Shown: piece after piece, positions 52,769 through 61,368 of the stretch
How the letters are laid out: every line of letters begins with the position of its first letter
How positions within the stretch are numbered: position 1 is the first letter of the stretch
Source of the DNA: Cloacibacterium rupense
GTDB taxonomy: Bacteria; Bacteroidota; Bacteroidia; Flavobacteriales; Weeksellaceae
Direction: 5' to 3'
Assembly: GCF_014645495.1 (NCBI RefSeq)
Contig: NZ_BMLV01000002.1
Location: 301,191-365,190, forward strand
DNA: 64,000 bases
Program-made: the position numbers and the translations under genes
Notes under the pieces: model-generated
The model's database searches: none
The model's input: only the letters and a program-made list of their open reading frames with translations
What the model was told of the DNA's origin: nothing

Positions 52769-53626
52769 ATGAAACCCATCATCACCTCAACCGAACTTTT
52801 AGAAATTTTCAATCAAGAAAATTTAGTGATTCTTGATTCAAGAACAGGAAATAAAGCCAAAGAAAACTATCTTGACAACCACCTTAAAGGCGCTAGATTT
52901 ATAGATTTAGATAAAGATTTGGCAGAAATCGGCGAAAATGCTGCTTTCGGAGGAAGGCATCCTTTGCCAAAAATTTCAAATTTTGCAGAAACTTTACAAA
53001 ATTTGGGGATTTCGGAAGATTCTCATATTGTAGTTTATGATTTAGCGAATGGTGGAAACGCCGCTGCAAGATGTTGGTGGATGTTGCGAGCATTTGGTAT
53101 AGAAAAAGTTCAGGTTCTGAGTGGTGGTTTTCAGGCAGCAGAAAAGGCAGGAATTCCTACCAATTCTCGTGAAGAAATTTTTGAAAAAGCTTCTTTTGTT
53201 TTGAGAGAAAATTGGAGTTTGCCAACCTCAACTTTAGAAAATGTAGAAAAAGAAATTGCAAAAAATTCTGCCACAGTAATTGACGTGAGAGATGCTTATA
53301 GATACCGTGGTGAAAGTGAACCAATCGATTTGGTTGCTGGTCATATTCCTGGTGCAATCAATATTCCTTTTTCTGAAAATTTAGATGAAAATGGCGAATT
53401 TCTTTCGCCTAAAATTTTGAAAGAAAAATATCAGAATTTACTATCAGATGCTTCGACTTCGCTCAGCATGACAAAAAAACTCATTATTCATTGTGGTTCT
53501 GGAGTTACAGCTTGTCATACTATTTTGGCTTTGGATTATGCAGGTTTCCCAATTCCGAATTTATACGTAGGTTCTTGGAGTGAATGGAGCAGAAGAGAAG
53601 GTAAGGAAATTGCGAGAGAAGTTTAG
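52769..53626 (+). CDS. Two-domain sulfurtransferase (rhodanese / 3-mercaptopyruvate type)
   Basis: A 285-residue protein with two rhodanese domains. The first (about 1-125) has LVILDSRTGNKAKENYLDNHL and lacks a catalytic cysteine, as expected. The second (about 155-285) has VIDVRDAYRYRG, HIPGAINIPF and the active-site loop IIHCGSGVTACHT. The loop CGSGVTA is closer to 3-mercaptopyruvate sulfurtransferases than to thiosulfate enzymes. The frame opens at 52745, but ATG 52769 fits the domain start better. Confidence 0.88.
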   Translation: MKPIITSTELLEIFNQENLVILDSRTGNKAKENYLDNHLKGARFIDLDKDLAEIGENAAFGGRHPLPKISNFAETLQNLGISEDSHIVVYDLANGGNAAARCWWMLRAFGIEKVQVLSGGFQAAEKAGIPTNSREEIFEKASFVLRENWSLPTSTLENVEKEIAKNSATVIDVRDAYRYRGESEPIDLVAGHIPGAINIPFSENLDENGEFLSPKILKEKYQNLLSDASTSLSMTKKLIIHCGSGVTACHTILALDYAGFPIPNLYVGSWSEWSRREGKEIAREV

Positions 53627-53725
53627 TTTTTAACGCAATGGCGCAAAGAAAATTTTTAAAGCTTTATGTTTTTAAGGCGCAAAAGAAATCCATAGATTTC
53701 AAAATTTTCCAAATTTTATAAATAA

Positions 53726-53752
53726 AAAACGCTGAAAAATTTCAGCGTTTTC
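53726..53752. terminator. Bidirectional terminator after the sulfurtransferase gene
   Basis: AAAACGCTGAAA (53726-53737) pairs with TTTCAGCGTTTT (53740-53751), with A and T runs on the outside, between two converging genes. Confidence 0.8.
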
Positions 53753-53803
53753 TATATTTTTTCAACGGATTGCTTCGTTGTTTTTATTCCTCATAACAAA
53801 GGT

Positions 53804-54133
53804 TTAGAATAAAATTCCCAATTCAAATTTAGCTTCTTCACTCATCATTTCTTTGTTCCAACTGGGCTCGAAAGTGAGTTCTAAATCTACAGATTTTACG
53901 TTTTCTACTCCTGCTACTTTTTCTTTCACTTCTTGTGGTAGAGATTCTGCAACAGGACAGTTTGGGGTGGTCAAAGTCATTACAACTTTTACATCTCCTT
54001 CTTCAGAAATTTGAACGTCATAAACCAATCCCAATTCGTAAATATCTACAGGAATTTCTGGGTCAAAAACCGTTTTCAGGGCTTTGATAATGTTTTCTCC
54101 TATTGTTGCAATTTGTTCTTCTGTAAATTTCAT
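53804..54133 (-). CDS. SufT-like Fe-S assembly factor (DUF59/MIP18)
   Basis: A 109-residue DUF59 protein. It has VFDPEIPVDIYELGLVYDV and the conserved Cys in MTLTTPNCPVAESLP, which in SufT/MIP18 proteins takes part in Fe-S cluster handling. It lies in the minus-strand block downstream of sufD, with two other genes between, and probably acts in the same pathway. Confidence 0.88.
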   Translation of the reverse strand: MKFTEEQIATIGENIIKALKTVFDPEIPVDIYELGLVYDVQISEEGDVKVVMTLTTPNCPVAESLPQEVKEKVAGVENVKSVDLELTFEPSWNKEMMSEEAKFELGILF

Positions 54134-54176
54134 ATTTTCTACAATCTGCCTTCAGCAAACAGCTAACGGCATTATT

Positions 54177-54875
54177 TTAATCGTTACGTCTTTCTAATAA
54201 ATCTTCTTGTCTTAACTTTCGAAAAACATTGGCCAAAGTTAGCACATCTTTTTCGCAATATTTTACAATTCTAGGCAAGTCTTTTTCTATATAATAAATA
54301 GAAGAAACCATAGAACCATCTATATCATCTTTAGGCGTAGGAACACCGAAAAGATGTGCCATTAATTCTAAAGAAATAAAACTTTTCCAATCGCCAAATT
54401 TCCACAATTCCATGGTGTCCAAATGTGGAATTTCCCAAGGTTTTTTTCCAAACATTTGGAAAGGTGCTGGAGGTTGCATCCCATTAATCAGAAATCTTCT
54501 CGCAATCCACGGGAAATCAAACTCCTTTCCGTTATGCCCACACAAAATCACGTTTTGCAATTTCGGACGATTGAAAATTTCTCCAAATTCTTTTAATAAT
54601 TCCTCTTCATTATCTCCAGCAAAACTTCTGATGAGAAGTTTGTCATTTTTATCATAAATCCCAATAGAAATGCAAATAATCTTTCCAAACTCTGCCATTA
54701 CACCTGCTTTTTCTTGGTAGAAATCTTCAGCAGAAATGTCTTCATTTCGTTGTCTTTGCGTTTTTTTATCCCAAAGTTTTTGTTCTGTTTCAGAGAGTTC
54801 TGCGAAATTACTCACCTGCGGAACGGTTTCTATATCCAGAAAAAGAACTTTTTCTATCGGAATGTTTTTAATCAT
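54177..54875 (-). CDS. DnaQ-like 3'-5' exonuclease (predicted PolB-type)
   Basis: A protein of about 232 residues with an RNase H-like exonuclease fold: motif I VLFLDIETVPQ (acidic pair), motif II ILCGHNGKEFDFPWIARR and motif III YCEKDVLTLANVF. These supply the metal-binding acidic residues of DEDD exonucleases. The frame opens at 54920 and overlaps the previous gene, but Met at 54875 (MIKNIPIEKVLF) matches the fold start. Likely a DNA or RNA proofreading or trimming enzyme; substrate unknown. Confidence 0.82.
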   Translation of the reverse strand: MIKNIPIEKVLFLDIETVPQVSNFAELSETEQKLWDKKTQRQRNEDISAEDFYQEKAGVMAEFGKIICISIGIYDKNDKLLIRSFAGDNEEELLKEFGEIFNRPKLQNVILCGHNGKEFDFPWIARRFLINGMQPPAPFQMFGKKPWEIPHLDTMELWKFGDWKSFISLELMAHLFGVPTPKDDIDGSMVSSIYYIEKDLPRIVKYCEKDVLTLANVFRKLRQEDLLERRND

Positions 54876-54903
54876 TTGGGTTGGTTTTAGTTTTTTTAAA
54901 TTT

Positions 54904-55413
54904 TCAAGATTGAGAAGCAATTAAATCTTCCACTTCTTTTTTCTGTTCAGTGTATTTGGTTTGCAATTCAGAACCTTCGCCCATTCTTTTGTAATATTCT
55001 AAAGCTTTAGCACCAAACTGTTTGATATAAAAAGCAGAAAGTACTGGAACTTGAGGGAAAGTTTTATGAAAAAGCATTTCGTAATATGCCTGAAATTCTC
55101 TTTCATTTTTGTCTTCTACTAAAGAATTTGGGTCTTTTTGACGAACATGTAGCATTTCGTGAGCTACCATATTCAGCACCAAATCTAGATTAAAATCAAA
55201 CAAATTTCTAGGAATTTTCACTGTTTGTGGTTCTCCTAATTCTCCTTCTGCAGTTAATAGAAGTCCATTTGTTTCTAATTCTTCTCTGAAATCAAAGCCT
55301 GCAAAATTCTCGTGTTCTAGGTCAAAATTTCTGATGAGAAAACGCGCAGCATCTAAAATCTGGTCATTTTCTTTATAAGCGTCTAGATGAAAATTTATTT
55401 GCTCTAAATTCAT
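54904..55413 (-). CDS. Hypothetical protein with an HExxH zinc motif
   Basis: A 169-residue soluble protein. It contains VLNMVAHEMLHVRQKDP, with the HEMLH zinc-binding pattern at about 80-84, as in small zincin-like peptidases. The context helix and a nearby acidic region (VEDKNEREFQAYYEMLFHK) may supply the third ligand (Glu). No signal peptide. No named family is recognised. It starts 21 bases after sufD. Confidence 0.6.
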   Translation of the reverse strand: MNLEQINFHLDAYKENDQILDAARFLIRNFDLEHENFAGFDFREELETNGLLLTAEGELGEPQTVKIPRNLFDFNLDLVLNMVAHEMLHVRQKDPNSLVEDKNEREFQAYYEMLFHKTFPQVPVLSAFYIKQFGAKALEYYKRMGEGSELQTKYTEQKKEVEDLIASQS

Positions 55414-55434
55414 ATTAAGACGAAATTATGAAAT

Positions 55435-56727
55435 TTAATCCAAATCATCAAACTCTATATTCACTTCTAATTTTTCTGCCAACAGTTTTGAAACTTTTAA
55501 CTTTAATGGCTCGATATCAATGTTTTGCATCGCATCATTGGCGAAAGCATACAATAACAAAGCTTGTGCTTCTTTTTTTGATATTCCTCTTGCTCTTAGG
55601 TAAAACAATGCATCATCATTCAATTGCCCAACTGTACAACCGTGAGAACATTTTACATCATCTGCAAAAATTTCTAATTGAGGTTTGGTGTCAATGGTTG
55701 CGCCTTCATTTAACAAAATATTGTTGTTTTGTTGATACGCATTGGTTTTTTGGGCGATTTTATCTACAAAGACTTTCCCGTTGAAAACTCCATGTGCTTT
55801 ATCTTTGAAAACCCCTTTGTAATTTTGGTAAGATTCACAATTCGGTTGATTGTGATGAACCGCCGTGTGATGATCTACCAATTGTTCTCCACCAATAATC
55901 GTTATTCCGTTCATAAACGAATTGATATTCTCGCCGTTATGAATAAAATCTAAATTATTTCTCACCAATTTTCCACCGAAACTGAAGGTGTTTACCGTTG
56001 CTAAAGAATCTCTTTCTTGTTTCGCAAAAGTGTGGTCTACCAAATACGAAGTATCAGAGTCATTTTGTAATTTATGCCAATCTGCTTTTGCATTTTTGCC
56101 TACAAAAATTTCGGTTACCGAGTTGGTAAAGACAAAAGTTTCATCAAAATTATGATGAGATTCTATCACTTCTACTTTGGCACTCTCTTCTACAACTAAC
56201 AAATTTCTGGTGTTGTAAAACGTGTTTTCATCCTGATTTTGAGACAGATAAAAAACATGAATTGGTTTTTCTATCACCACGTTTTTTGGAACGTGAAGAA
56301 AAAAACCATTTTCATGAAGCGCTTCATTCAAATTACAAAAAGCTAAATCTTGATTTGAAATGGTATTAAAATGATTTTTAATAATTTCTGAATATGATTC
56401 ATGAGAAATTGCAAAATTTAATGTTAAAAACTCAACATTTTCTACAGAAATATTAGATAATTCTTTGTGCAACTTTCCATTAACGAAAACAATAAAATCG
56501 AAATGTTCTTCGCCAAGGTGAAGCTCATCTAATTGTTTTTTGCTGATAGAATGATGTTCTGAAGGAGAAAAATTATACGTTTTTTCTATAATTTCCTTCA
56601 GGTTAGTATATTTATATTCTTCGTCTTTTTTGGTAGGGAAACCTTTGCTTAAGAATTGTTCTAAAGCAATCGATTTTTCACCTGAAAGTGAAGATTTTTT
56701 TTCTAAAATTTGTTCAAATAATGACAT
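55435..56727 (-). CDS. sufD: Fe-S scaffold subunit SufD
   Basis: A 430-residue beta-helix protein that partners SufB and SufC in the Fe-S assembly scaffold. Conserved parts include GFPTKKDEEYKYTNLKEI near the N-terminus, YQNYKGVFKDKAHGVFNGKVFVD and DDVKCSHGCTVGQLNDDALFYL, ending in the helical region LLLYAFANDAMQNIDI. Part of the suf operon, separated from sufC by a 93-base gap containing tandem repeats. Confidence 0.95.
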   Translation of the reverse strand: MSLFEQILEKKSSLSGEKSIALEQFLSKGFPTKKDEEYKYTNLKEIIEKTYNFSPSEHHSISKKQLDELHLGEEHFDFIVFVNGKLHKELSNISVENVEFLTLNFAISHESYSEIIKNHFNTISNQDLAFCNLNEALHENGFFLHVPKNVVIEKPIHVFYLSQNQDENTFYNTRNLLVVEESAKVEVIESHHNFDETFVFTNSVTEIFVGKNAKADWHKLQNDSDTSYLVDHTFAKQERDSLATVNTFSFGGKLVRNNLDFIHNGENINSFMNGITIIGGEQLVDHHTAVHHNQPNCESYQNYKGVFKDKAHGVFNGKVFVDKIAQKTNAYQQNNNILLNEGATIDTKPQLEIFADDVKCSHGCTVGQLNDDALFYLRARGISKKEAQALLLYAFANDAMQNIDIEPLKLKVSKLLAEKLEVNIEFDDLD

Positions 56728-56740
56728 AAACTTTATGTTT

Positions 56741-56779
56741 GATTTGGTTTGATTTGGTTTGAAGGGTTTGATTTGGTCT
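56741..56779. repeat. GATTTGGTTT tandem repeat in the sufC/sufD gap
   Basis: GATTTGGTTT at 56741-56750 and 56751-56760, a diverged copy, then GATTTGGTCT at 56770-56779. Degenerate copies continue to about 56820 as TTTCAAAT and ATATCAAAC. Confidence 0.55.
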
Positions 56780-56820
56780 GAACTATTTCAAATTATATCA
56801 AATTCTCGAACTATATCAAA

Positions 56821-57564
56821 CTATTTAACAAGCCAATCGTACCCTTTTTCTTCTAATTCTAAAGCTAGAGATTTGTCACCAGTTTTGATGATTTTTCCGT
56901 CTGCCAAAACGTGCACAAAATCTGGCTGTATATAATTTAAAAGTCTTTGATAATGCGTAATTAGAAGCACTGCATTTCCTTCATTTTTAAATGCATTTAC
57001 CCCATCTGCTACTATTCTTAGAGCATCGATGTCTAGACCAGAATCTGTTTCGTCTAGGATGGCCAATTTAGGATTAAGCATCATCATTTGGAAAATTTCA
57101 TTTCTTTTTTTCTCACCTCCAGAAAAACCTTCGTTCAGAGAACGAGAAAGGAAATCTTTTTTAATCCCCAAAAGTTCAGATTTTTCACGTACTAAAGCCA
57201 ACATTTCTTTTGCAGGCATATCTTCTAGTCCGTTGGCTTTTCTGGTTTCGTTCAGCGCAGCTTTGATGAAGTTGGTCACTGTAACTCCAGGAATTTCAAC
57301 AGGATACTGAAAAGAAAGAAAAATACCTTTGTGCGCTCTTTCTTCTGGAGCATCTTCTATGATATCTTCTCCTTCGAAAAGAATTTCGCCATCGGTTACT
57401 TCGTAATCTTCTTTCCCTGCAATTACTGAAGAAAGCGTAGATTTACCAGCACCGTTTGGTCCCATAATCGCGTGAACTTCTCCTGGTTTTATTTCTAAAT
57501 TGATTCCTTTCAGAATTTCTACGCCGTCTTCTATTCTGGCGTGTAAGTTGTTAATTTTAAGCAT
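56821..57564 (-). CDS. sufC: Fe-S assembly ATPase SufC
   Basis: ABC-type ATPase of 247 residues that powers the SufBCD scaffold. It has Walker A MGPNGAGKSTLSS, the SufC-type Q-loop region, signature FSGGEKKRNEI and Walker B LAILDETDSGLD, typical SufC replacements of the canonical motifs. It begins 6 bases after the flavodoxin-like gene. Confidence 0.96.
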   Translation of the reverse strand: MLKINNLHARIEDGVEILKGINLEIKPGEVHAIMGPNGAGKSTLSSVIAGKEDYEVTDGEILFEGEDIIEDAPEERAHKGIFLSFQYPVEIPGVTVTNFIKAALNETRKANGLEDMPAKEMLALVREKSELLGIKKDFLSRSLNEGFSGGEKKRNEIFQMMMLNPKLAILDETDSGLDIDALRIVADGVNAFKNEGNAVLLITHYQRLLNYIQPDFVHVLADGKIIKTGDKSLALELEEKGYDWLVK

Positions 57565-57570
57565 TTTATC

Positions 57571-58053
57571 TTAAATATTTATTTCTTTTATTCTTAGATT
57601 TTCTTTGTCACAATTATAATGATGATTACCTAAATATTGCATTCCCAAATATTCTGCAGAAAGTCTGAAAGGTAAATAAAAATCATATTCTAACTCATCA
57701 TCATGAGTATTAGAAACCACAAACATCTTTTTTCCTCTTAGTCTTCTTCCCCAATCTTTTTCAATTCTGATTAAATCTGAAAATCTATCAAAAAAAACTT
57801 TCATCACGCCACTCATGGTGTACCAATAAACTGGCGTTGAGAAAATTAAGGTGTCATATTTTTCAATTATATTTTTTACTAAAGGTAAAAAATCATCATC
57901 CTTATTTTTACTATCGTAGTCGTAATATGATATTTGATAATCGTTAAGATTTACTATATCAAAATTCATTTTTTCTGAAATCATCTTAGAAATTCTCGCT
58001 GTATTTCCTAGATTTCTAGAAGAACCAACTATGATTACGGCATTATTATCCAT
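57571..58053 (-). CDS. Flavodoxin-like NAD(P)H oxidoreductase within the suf operon
   Basis: A 160-residue protein with a flavodoxin-like FMN fold: VIIVGSSRNLGNTARI (FMN phosphate loop), DTLIFSTPVYWYTMSGVMK (isoalloxazine loop) and FFDRFSDL. This is the NADPH-dependent FMN reductase class. Its start codon overlaps the sufB stop by one base (TAATG) and it ends 6 bases before sufC, so it is tightly coupled to the suf genes. An electron supply role for cluster assembly is possible but inferred. Confidence 0.82.
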   Translation of the reverse strand: MDNNAVIIVGSSRNLGNTARISKMISEKMNFDIVNLNDYQISYYDYDSKNKDDDFLPLVKNIIEKYDTLIFSTPVYWYTMSGVMKVFFDRFSDLIRIEKDWGRRLRGKKMFVVSNTHDDELEYDFYLPFRLSAEYLGMQYLGNHHYNCDKENLRIKEINI

Positions 58054-59501
58054 TATCCTACACTTCCTTCTAACGAAATTTCTAATAACTTTTGCGCTTC
58101 AATGGCAAATTCCATTGGTAGTTTATTCAAAACTTCTTTACTGAACCCGTTTACAATGAGAGCAATTGCCTTTTCTGTATCAATTCCTCTTTGGTTGCAA
58201 TAGAAAATTTGGTCTTCACCAATTTTAGAAGTGGTAGCTTCGTGTTCTAACTGTGCTGTAGGGTCTTTAATTTCGATATAAGGAAAAGTATGCGCTCCAC
58301 ATTCGTTCCCCATTAATAAACTGTCGCATTGTGAGAAGTTTCTAGCTCCTTTGGCTGAAGGCATTACCTTTACCAAACCTCTATATGAATTATTAGATTT
58401 TCCTGCAGAAATGCCTTTAGAAATAATGGTAGATTTGGTGTTTTTACCAATGTGAATCATCTTCGTGCCAGTATCTGCATATTGATGATTGTTGGTCACC
58501 GCGATAGAATAAAATTCACCAACAGAATTATCTCCTTTCAAAATACAAGAAGGGTATTTCCAAGTAACGGCAGAGCCTGTCTCTACCTGAGTCCAAGAAA
58601 TTTTAGCATTTTTTTCGCATAAACCTCTTTTTGTTACGAAGTTATAAACCCCACCTTTTCCATTCTCATCTCCTGGAAACCAGTTTTGTACGGTAGAATA
58701 TTTTATTTCGGCATCATCCATTGCAATCAATTCTACCACTGCGGCGTGCAATTGGTTTTCGTCTCTTGCAGGTGCGGTGCAACCTTCTAGATAACTTACA
58801 TAACTGCCCTCATCAGCAATCACCAAAGTTCTCTCGAACTGGCCGGTTCCCGCTTGGTTGATACGAAAATATGTAGAAAGTTCCATCGGACATTTCACCC
58901 CTTTTGGAATGTAACAAAAACTTCCGTCTGAGAAAACAGCAGAATTGAGTGCTGCATAAAAATTATCACCTCTCGGAACTACTTTTCCGATGTATTTTTG
59001 AACTAAATCTGGATGATTTTTAATGGCTTCAGAAATAGAGCAAAAAATGATGCCTTTCTCTTTCAATGTTTCTTGAAATGTGGTTTTCACAGAAACAGAA
59101 TCCATTACGATATCTACTGCTACTCCAGCCAAACGTTTTTGCTCTTCGATATTGATTCCTAATTTTGCAAAAGTCTTCAATAATTCTGGATCTACTTCAT
59201 CTAAACTTGCCAATTCTGGTTTTACTTTCGGAGCAGCATAATATTTTATTGCTTGAAAATCAGGTTTTTCGTATTGAATATTTGCCCAATCTGGCTCTTC
59301 CATTTTTTGCCAAATTCGGAAAGATTCTAGACGCCAATTGGTCATCCATTCTGGTTCTTCTTTTTTAGCAGAAATCATACGCACAATTTCCTCATTCAGT
59401 CCTGTTGGGAAATCTTCGTATTCAATATCAGTATAAAAACCAGCTTCGTATTCTTTGGTTTTGAGGTCTTCCCTCAGGTCATCTTCGGTATATTTCGCCA
59501 T
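58053..59501 (-). CDS. sufB: Fe-S scaffold subunit SufB
   Basis: Core scaffold protein of 482 residues. Conserved parts include [30 protein letters not shown], shown here only by its key residues: Gly-Cys-Thr-Ala-Pro; [15 protein letters not shown]; and [15 protein letters not shown]. Expected Cys and His cluster ligands near the C-terminal beta-helix are present ([19 protein letters not shown]). It starts 3 bases after the SufA-like gene. Confidence 0.96.
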   Translation of the reverse strand: MAKYTEDDLREDLKTKEYEAGFYTDIEYEDFPTGLNEEIVRMISAKKEEPEWMTNWRLESFRIWQKMEEPDWANIQYEKPDFQAIKYYAAPKVKPELASLDEVDPELLKTFAKLGINIEEQKRLAGVAVDIVMDSVSVKTTFQETLKEKGIIFCSISEAIKNHPDLVQKYIGKVVPRGDNFYAALNSAVFSDGSFCYIPKGVKCPMELSTYFRINQAGTGQFERTLVIADEGSYVSYLEGCTAPARDENQLHAAVVELIAMDDAEIKYSTVQNWFPGDENGKGGVYNFVTKRGLCEKNAKISWTQVETGSAVTWKYPSCILKGDNSVGEFYSIAVTNNHQYADTGTKMIHIGKNTKSTIISKGISAGKSNNSYRGLVKVMPSAKGARNFSQCDSLLMGNECGAHTFPYIEIKDPTAQLEHEATTSKIGEDQIFYCNQRGIDTEKAIALIVNGFSKEVLNKLPMEFAIEAQKLLEISLEGSVG

Positions 59502-59504
59502 AAT

Positions 59505-59834
59505 TTATAAACTAAAAGATTCTCCGCAACCGCAAGTTCTTGCAGCATTAGGATTGTTAAAAACGAAACCTTTTCCATTCAAACCACCTGAAAATTCTAG
59601 CGTGGTTCCTACAAGGTACAAGAAAGACTTTTTATCTACTACAATCTTTACCCCGTTGTCTTCAAAAACTTGGTCAGCTTCTGTTTTTTCTTTATCAAAT
59701 TTTAAAACATACTCTAGTCCAGAACAACCGCCACTTTTCACTCCTACTCTGATATAATCAGTTTCAGGATTGAAGCCGTCTTCTTTCATTAATTGAGATG
59801 CTTTTTCTCTTGCTAAGTCTGTTACTTTAATCAT
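59505..59834 (-). CDS. A-type Fe-S carrier (SufA/IscA-like)
   Basis: A 109-residue A-type carrier with the three cluster cysteines: one in VKSGGCSGLEY and two in CGCGESFSL at the C-terminus. It passes Fe-S clusters to target proteins. First gene of the suf operon; a -7-like element lies at 59862-59870. Confidence 0.94.
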   Translation of the reverse strand: MIKVTDLAREKASQLMKEDGFNPETDYIRVGVKSGGCSGLEYVLKFDKEKTEADQVFEDNGVKIVVDKKSFLYLVGTTLEFSGGLNGKGFVFNNPNAARTCGCGESFSL

Positions 59835-59861
59835 TATTTTTATTTAGAATGATTTTGAATT

Positions 59862-59870
59862 GCAAATTTA
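59862..59870 (-). promoter_or_regulatory. Putative -7 element for the suf operon
   Basis: Minus-strand TAAATTTGC matches TAnnTTTGC, 28 bases before the first suf gene. No -33 TTG at 17-23 bases. Confidence 0.5.
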
Positions 59871-60007
59871 CAAACTTATTGATGTAAAAAAAAATTGAAG
59901 CTATCTATTGTTTTCATTTTTGAATAAGAATATCTTAATATATACCATCTATTTATTAAAAACACATAAAAAATAATAAAATTGATGAATTATAAAAAAT
60001 TCCAATT

Positions 60008-60015
60008 TAACTTTG
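60008..60015 (+). promoter_or_regulatory. Putative promoter for the GLPGLI gene
   Basis: TAACTTTG fits TAnnTTTG with TTG at 59982-59984, 23 bases upstream. It lies inside the longest frame (from 59982) and so supports the start at 60048. Confidence 0.45.
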
Positions 60016-60047
60016 TTGCGAATATTAAATCAAAGAAAAAATTTAAA

Positions 60048-60911
60048 ATGAAAAAAAAATTAGCAATCACCTTATTTTTAATTGCAATATCTCAATTTTA
60101 CTTTGCACAAACCACCCGTTTCATCTATCAAGTAAGCATGAAATCTGACTCTACTGACAAAACCAATGTAACTACAGAAAATGCCAGACTAGACATTTCA
60201 CCAGAAAAATCATTGTTTTATGGCGAAGGAAGGATAAAAAGAGATTCTATCATCCAAAGAATGCGAGAAACTAGAAATTTTGATAGAAATACTATGCAAA
60301 ATCTCAGAACAAGCATAGATTATATTGTGGAAAAGGATTTGGTAAAAAACATCACTTATTTTAAAACTAGATTAGGAAGAGACCAATACACCTATGAAGA
60401 AGACCGCAAAATGGATTGGAAAATTCTTCCAGAAACGGTGAAAATCGGTGAATATGAAACCCAAAAAGCAGAAACTTTTTTTGCAGGAAGAAAATGGTAT
60501 GCATGGTTTACTCAAGACATTCCTTTTCAAGATGGACCCTATAAATTCAAAGGTTTGCCTGGTCTTATTATAAAGTTAGAAGACGAAAAAGGTGATTATT
60601 CTTTTGATTTACAGCAGTCTAAGAAGATTACAGAATTTCCAAACTTTGATAATAGGTTTGGCAATCCTATCAAAGTAAAAAGAACAGATTTTGAAAAACA
60701 AGAAAAAATTTATAGAAAAGATCCCGTAACTTTTGTTACTAATTCTTTTACACAAGGAGGCGGACCAACTCCACCACAAAGTATGGGCGGAGGTAATAGA
60801 CCTGGTGGCGGTGGTTTTCGTATGGACCCAGATTTTAGAAAACAAATGGAAGACCGTCTAAAAGAAGAAGTTGCTAAAAACAATAACCCGATAGAAATTT
60901 TATCTAAATAA
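60048..60911 (+). CDS. GLPGLI family exported protein
   Basis: A 287-residue secreted protein. ATG 60048 gives signal peptide MKKKLAITLFLIAISQFYFA; the longer frame from 59982 would precede the signal and contains the promoter. The family motif appears as FKGLPGLIIKLED. A Gly/Pro-rich, low-complexity stretch follows (TQGGGPTPPQSMGGG to PGGGGF). GLPGLI proteins are common next to TonB-dependent systems in Bacteroidota, and one lies downstream here. Function unknown. Confidence 0.85.
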   Translation: MKKKLAITLFLIAISQFYFAQTTRFIYQVSMKSDSTDKTNVTTENARLDISPEKSLFYGEGRIKRDSIIQRMRETRNFDRNTMQNLRTSIDYIVEKDLVKNITYFKTRLGRDQYTYEEDRKMDWKILPETVKIGEYETQKAETFFAGRKWYAWFTQDIPFQDGPYKFKGLPGLIIKLEDEKGDYSFDLQQSKKITEFPNFDNRFGNPIKVKRTDFEKQEKIYRKDPVTFVTNSFTQGGGPTPPQSMGGGNRPGGGGFRMDPDFRKQMEDRLKEEVAKNNNPIEILSK

Positions 60912-60918
60912 ATTTTTA

Positions 60919-60927
60919 TAATTTTGC
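60919..60927 (+). promoter_or_regulatory. Putative -7 element for the cysteine-rich gene
   Basis: TAATTTTGC matches TAnnTTTGC and ends only 7 bases before the ATG at 60935, so a transcript from it would have almost no leader. Confidence 0.5.
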
Positions 60928-60934
60928 ACAATCA

Positions 60935-61294
60935 ATGGCAAAAAAACTCCAAATATTGGTTATGATTTTTTGTTTAGGAATTTTCATTTTTCCTAAACAA
61001 AATTTCTTTTCTGCCAATGAAAAATCAGATTGTTGTAAAACTGAAAAAAGCTGTTGTGACAAATCTGAAAAAAAACCTTGCCACAGTAATGAAAATGAAA
61101 AAAAATCTTGCGAAGGAAATTGTGCAAGTTGTTATTCTTGTGGTTCTACAGTAGTTTTTAACCTAGAAAACAAAAATATTTCTGAGGACGCAATTCATAT
61201 AGAATTTTATTCACCTAAAGTAGAAAATCTCTACTTACAACCTCACCTTTCTTCTCTTTTCAATTCTATTTGGCAACCGCCAAAAATAGGTTAA
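60935..61294 (+). CDS. Small cysteine-rich exported protein
   Basis: A 119-residue protein with a signal peptide (about 1-27, LQILVMIFCLGIFIFP). The mature N-terminal half holds many cysteines: DCCKTEKSCCDKSEKKPC, SCEGNC and CYSCG, mixed with Lys, suggesting metal binding or thiol chemistry. The C-terminus, SLFNSIWQPPKIG, resembles small Bacteroidota proteins found before TonB receptors. Located directly upstream of a receptor with a heavy-metal domain. Role in metal handling is inferred. Confidence 0.65.
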   Translation: MAKKLQILVMIFCLGIFIFPKQNFFSANEKSDCCKTEKSCCDKSEKKPCHSNENEKKSCEGNCASCYSCGSTVVFNLENKNISEDAIHIEFYSPKVENLYLQPHLSSLFNSIWQPPKIG

Positions 61295-61310
61295 TTATTT
61301 TTTGATAGCC

Positions 61311-61340
61311 ATAAGTGTGTTCTAAAACCACTTATTTTTT
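61311..61340 (+). terminator. Terminator or attenuator before the TonB receptor gene
   Basis: ATAAGTG (61311-61317) pairs with CACTTAT (61329-61335) and runs into T's to 61340. It sits between the cysteine-rich gene and the receptor, 29 bases before the receptor start, so it could reduce read-through. Confidence 0.6.
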
Positions 61341-61368
61341 CATGAAATTATAACTTAACTTATTAAAA

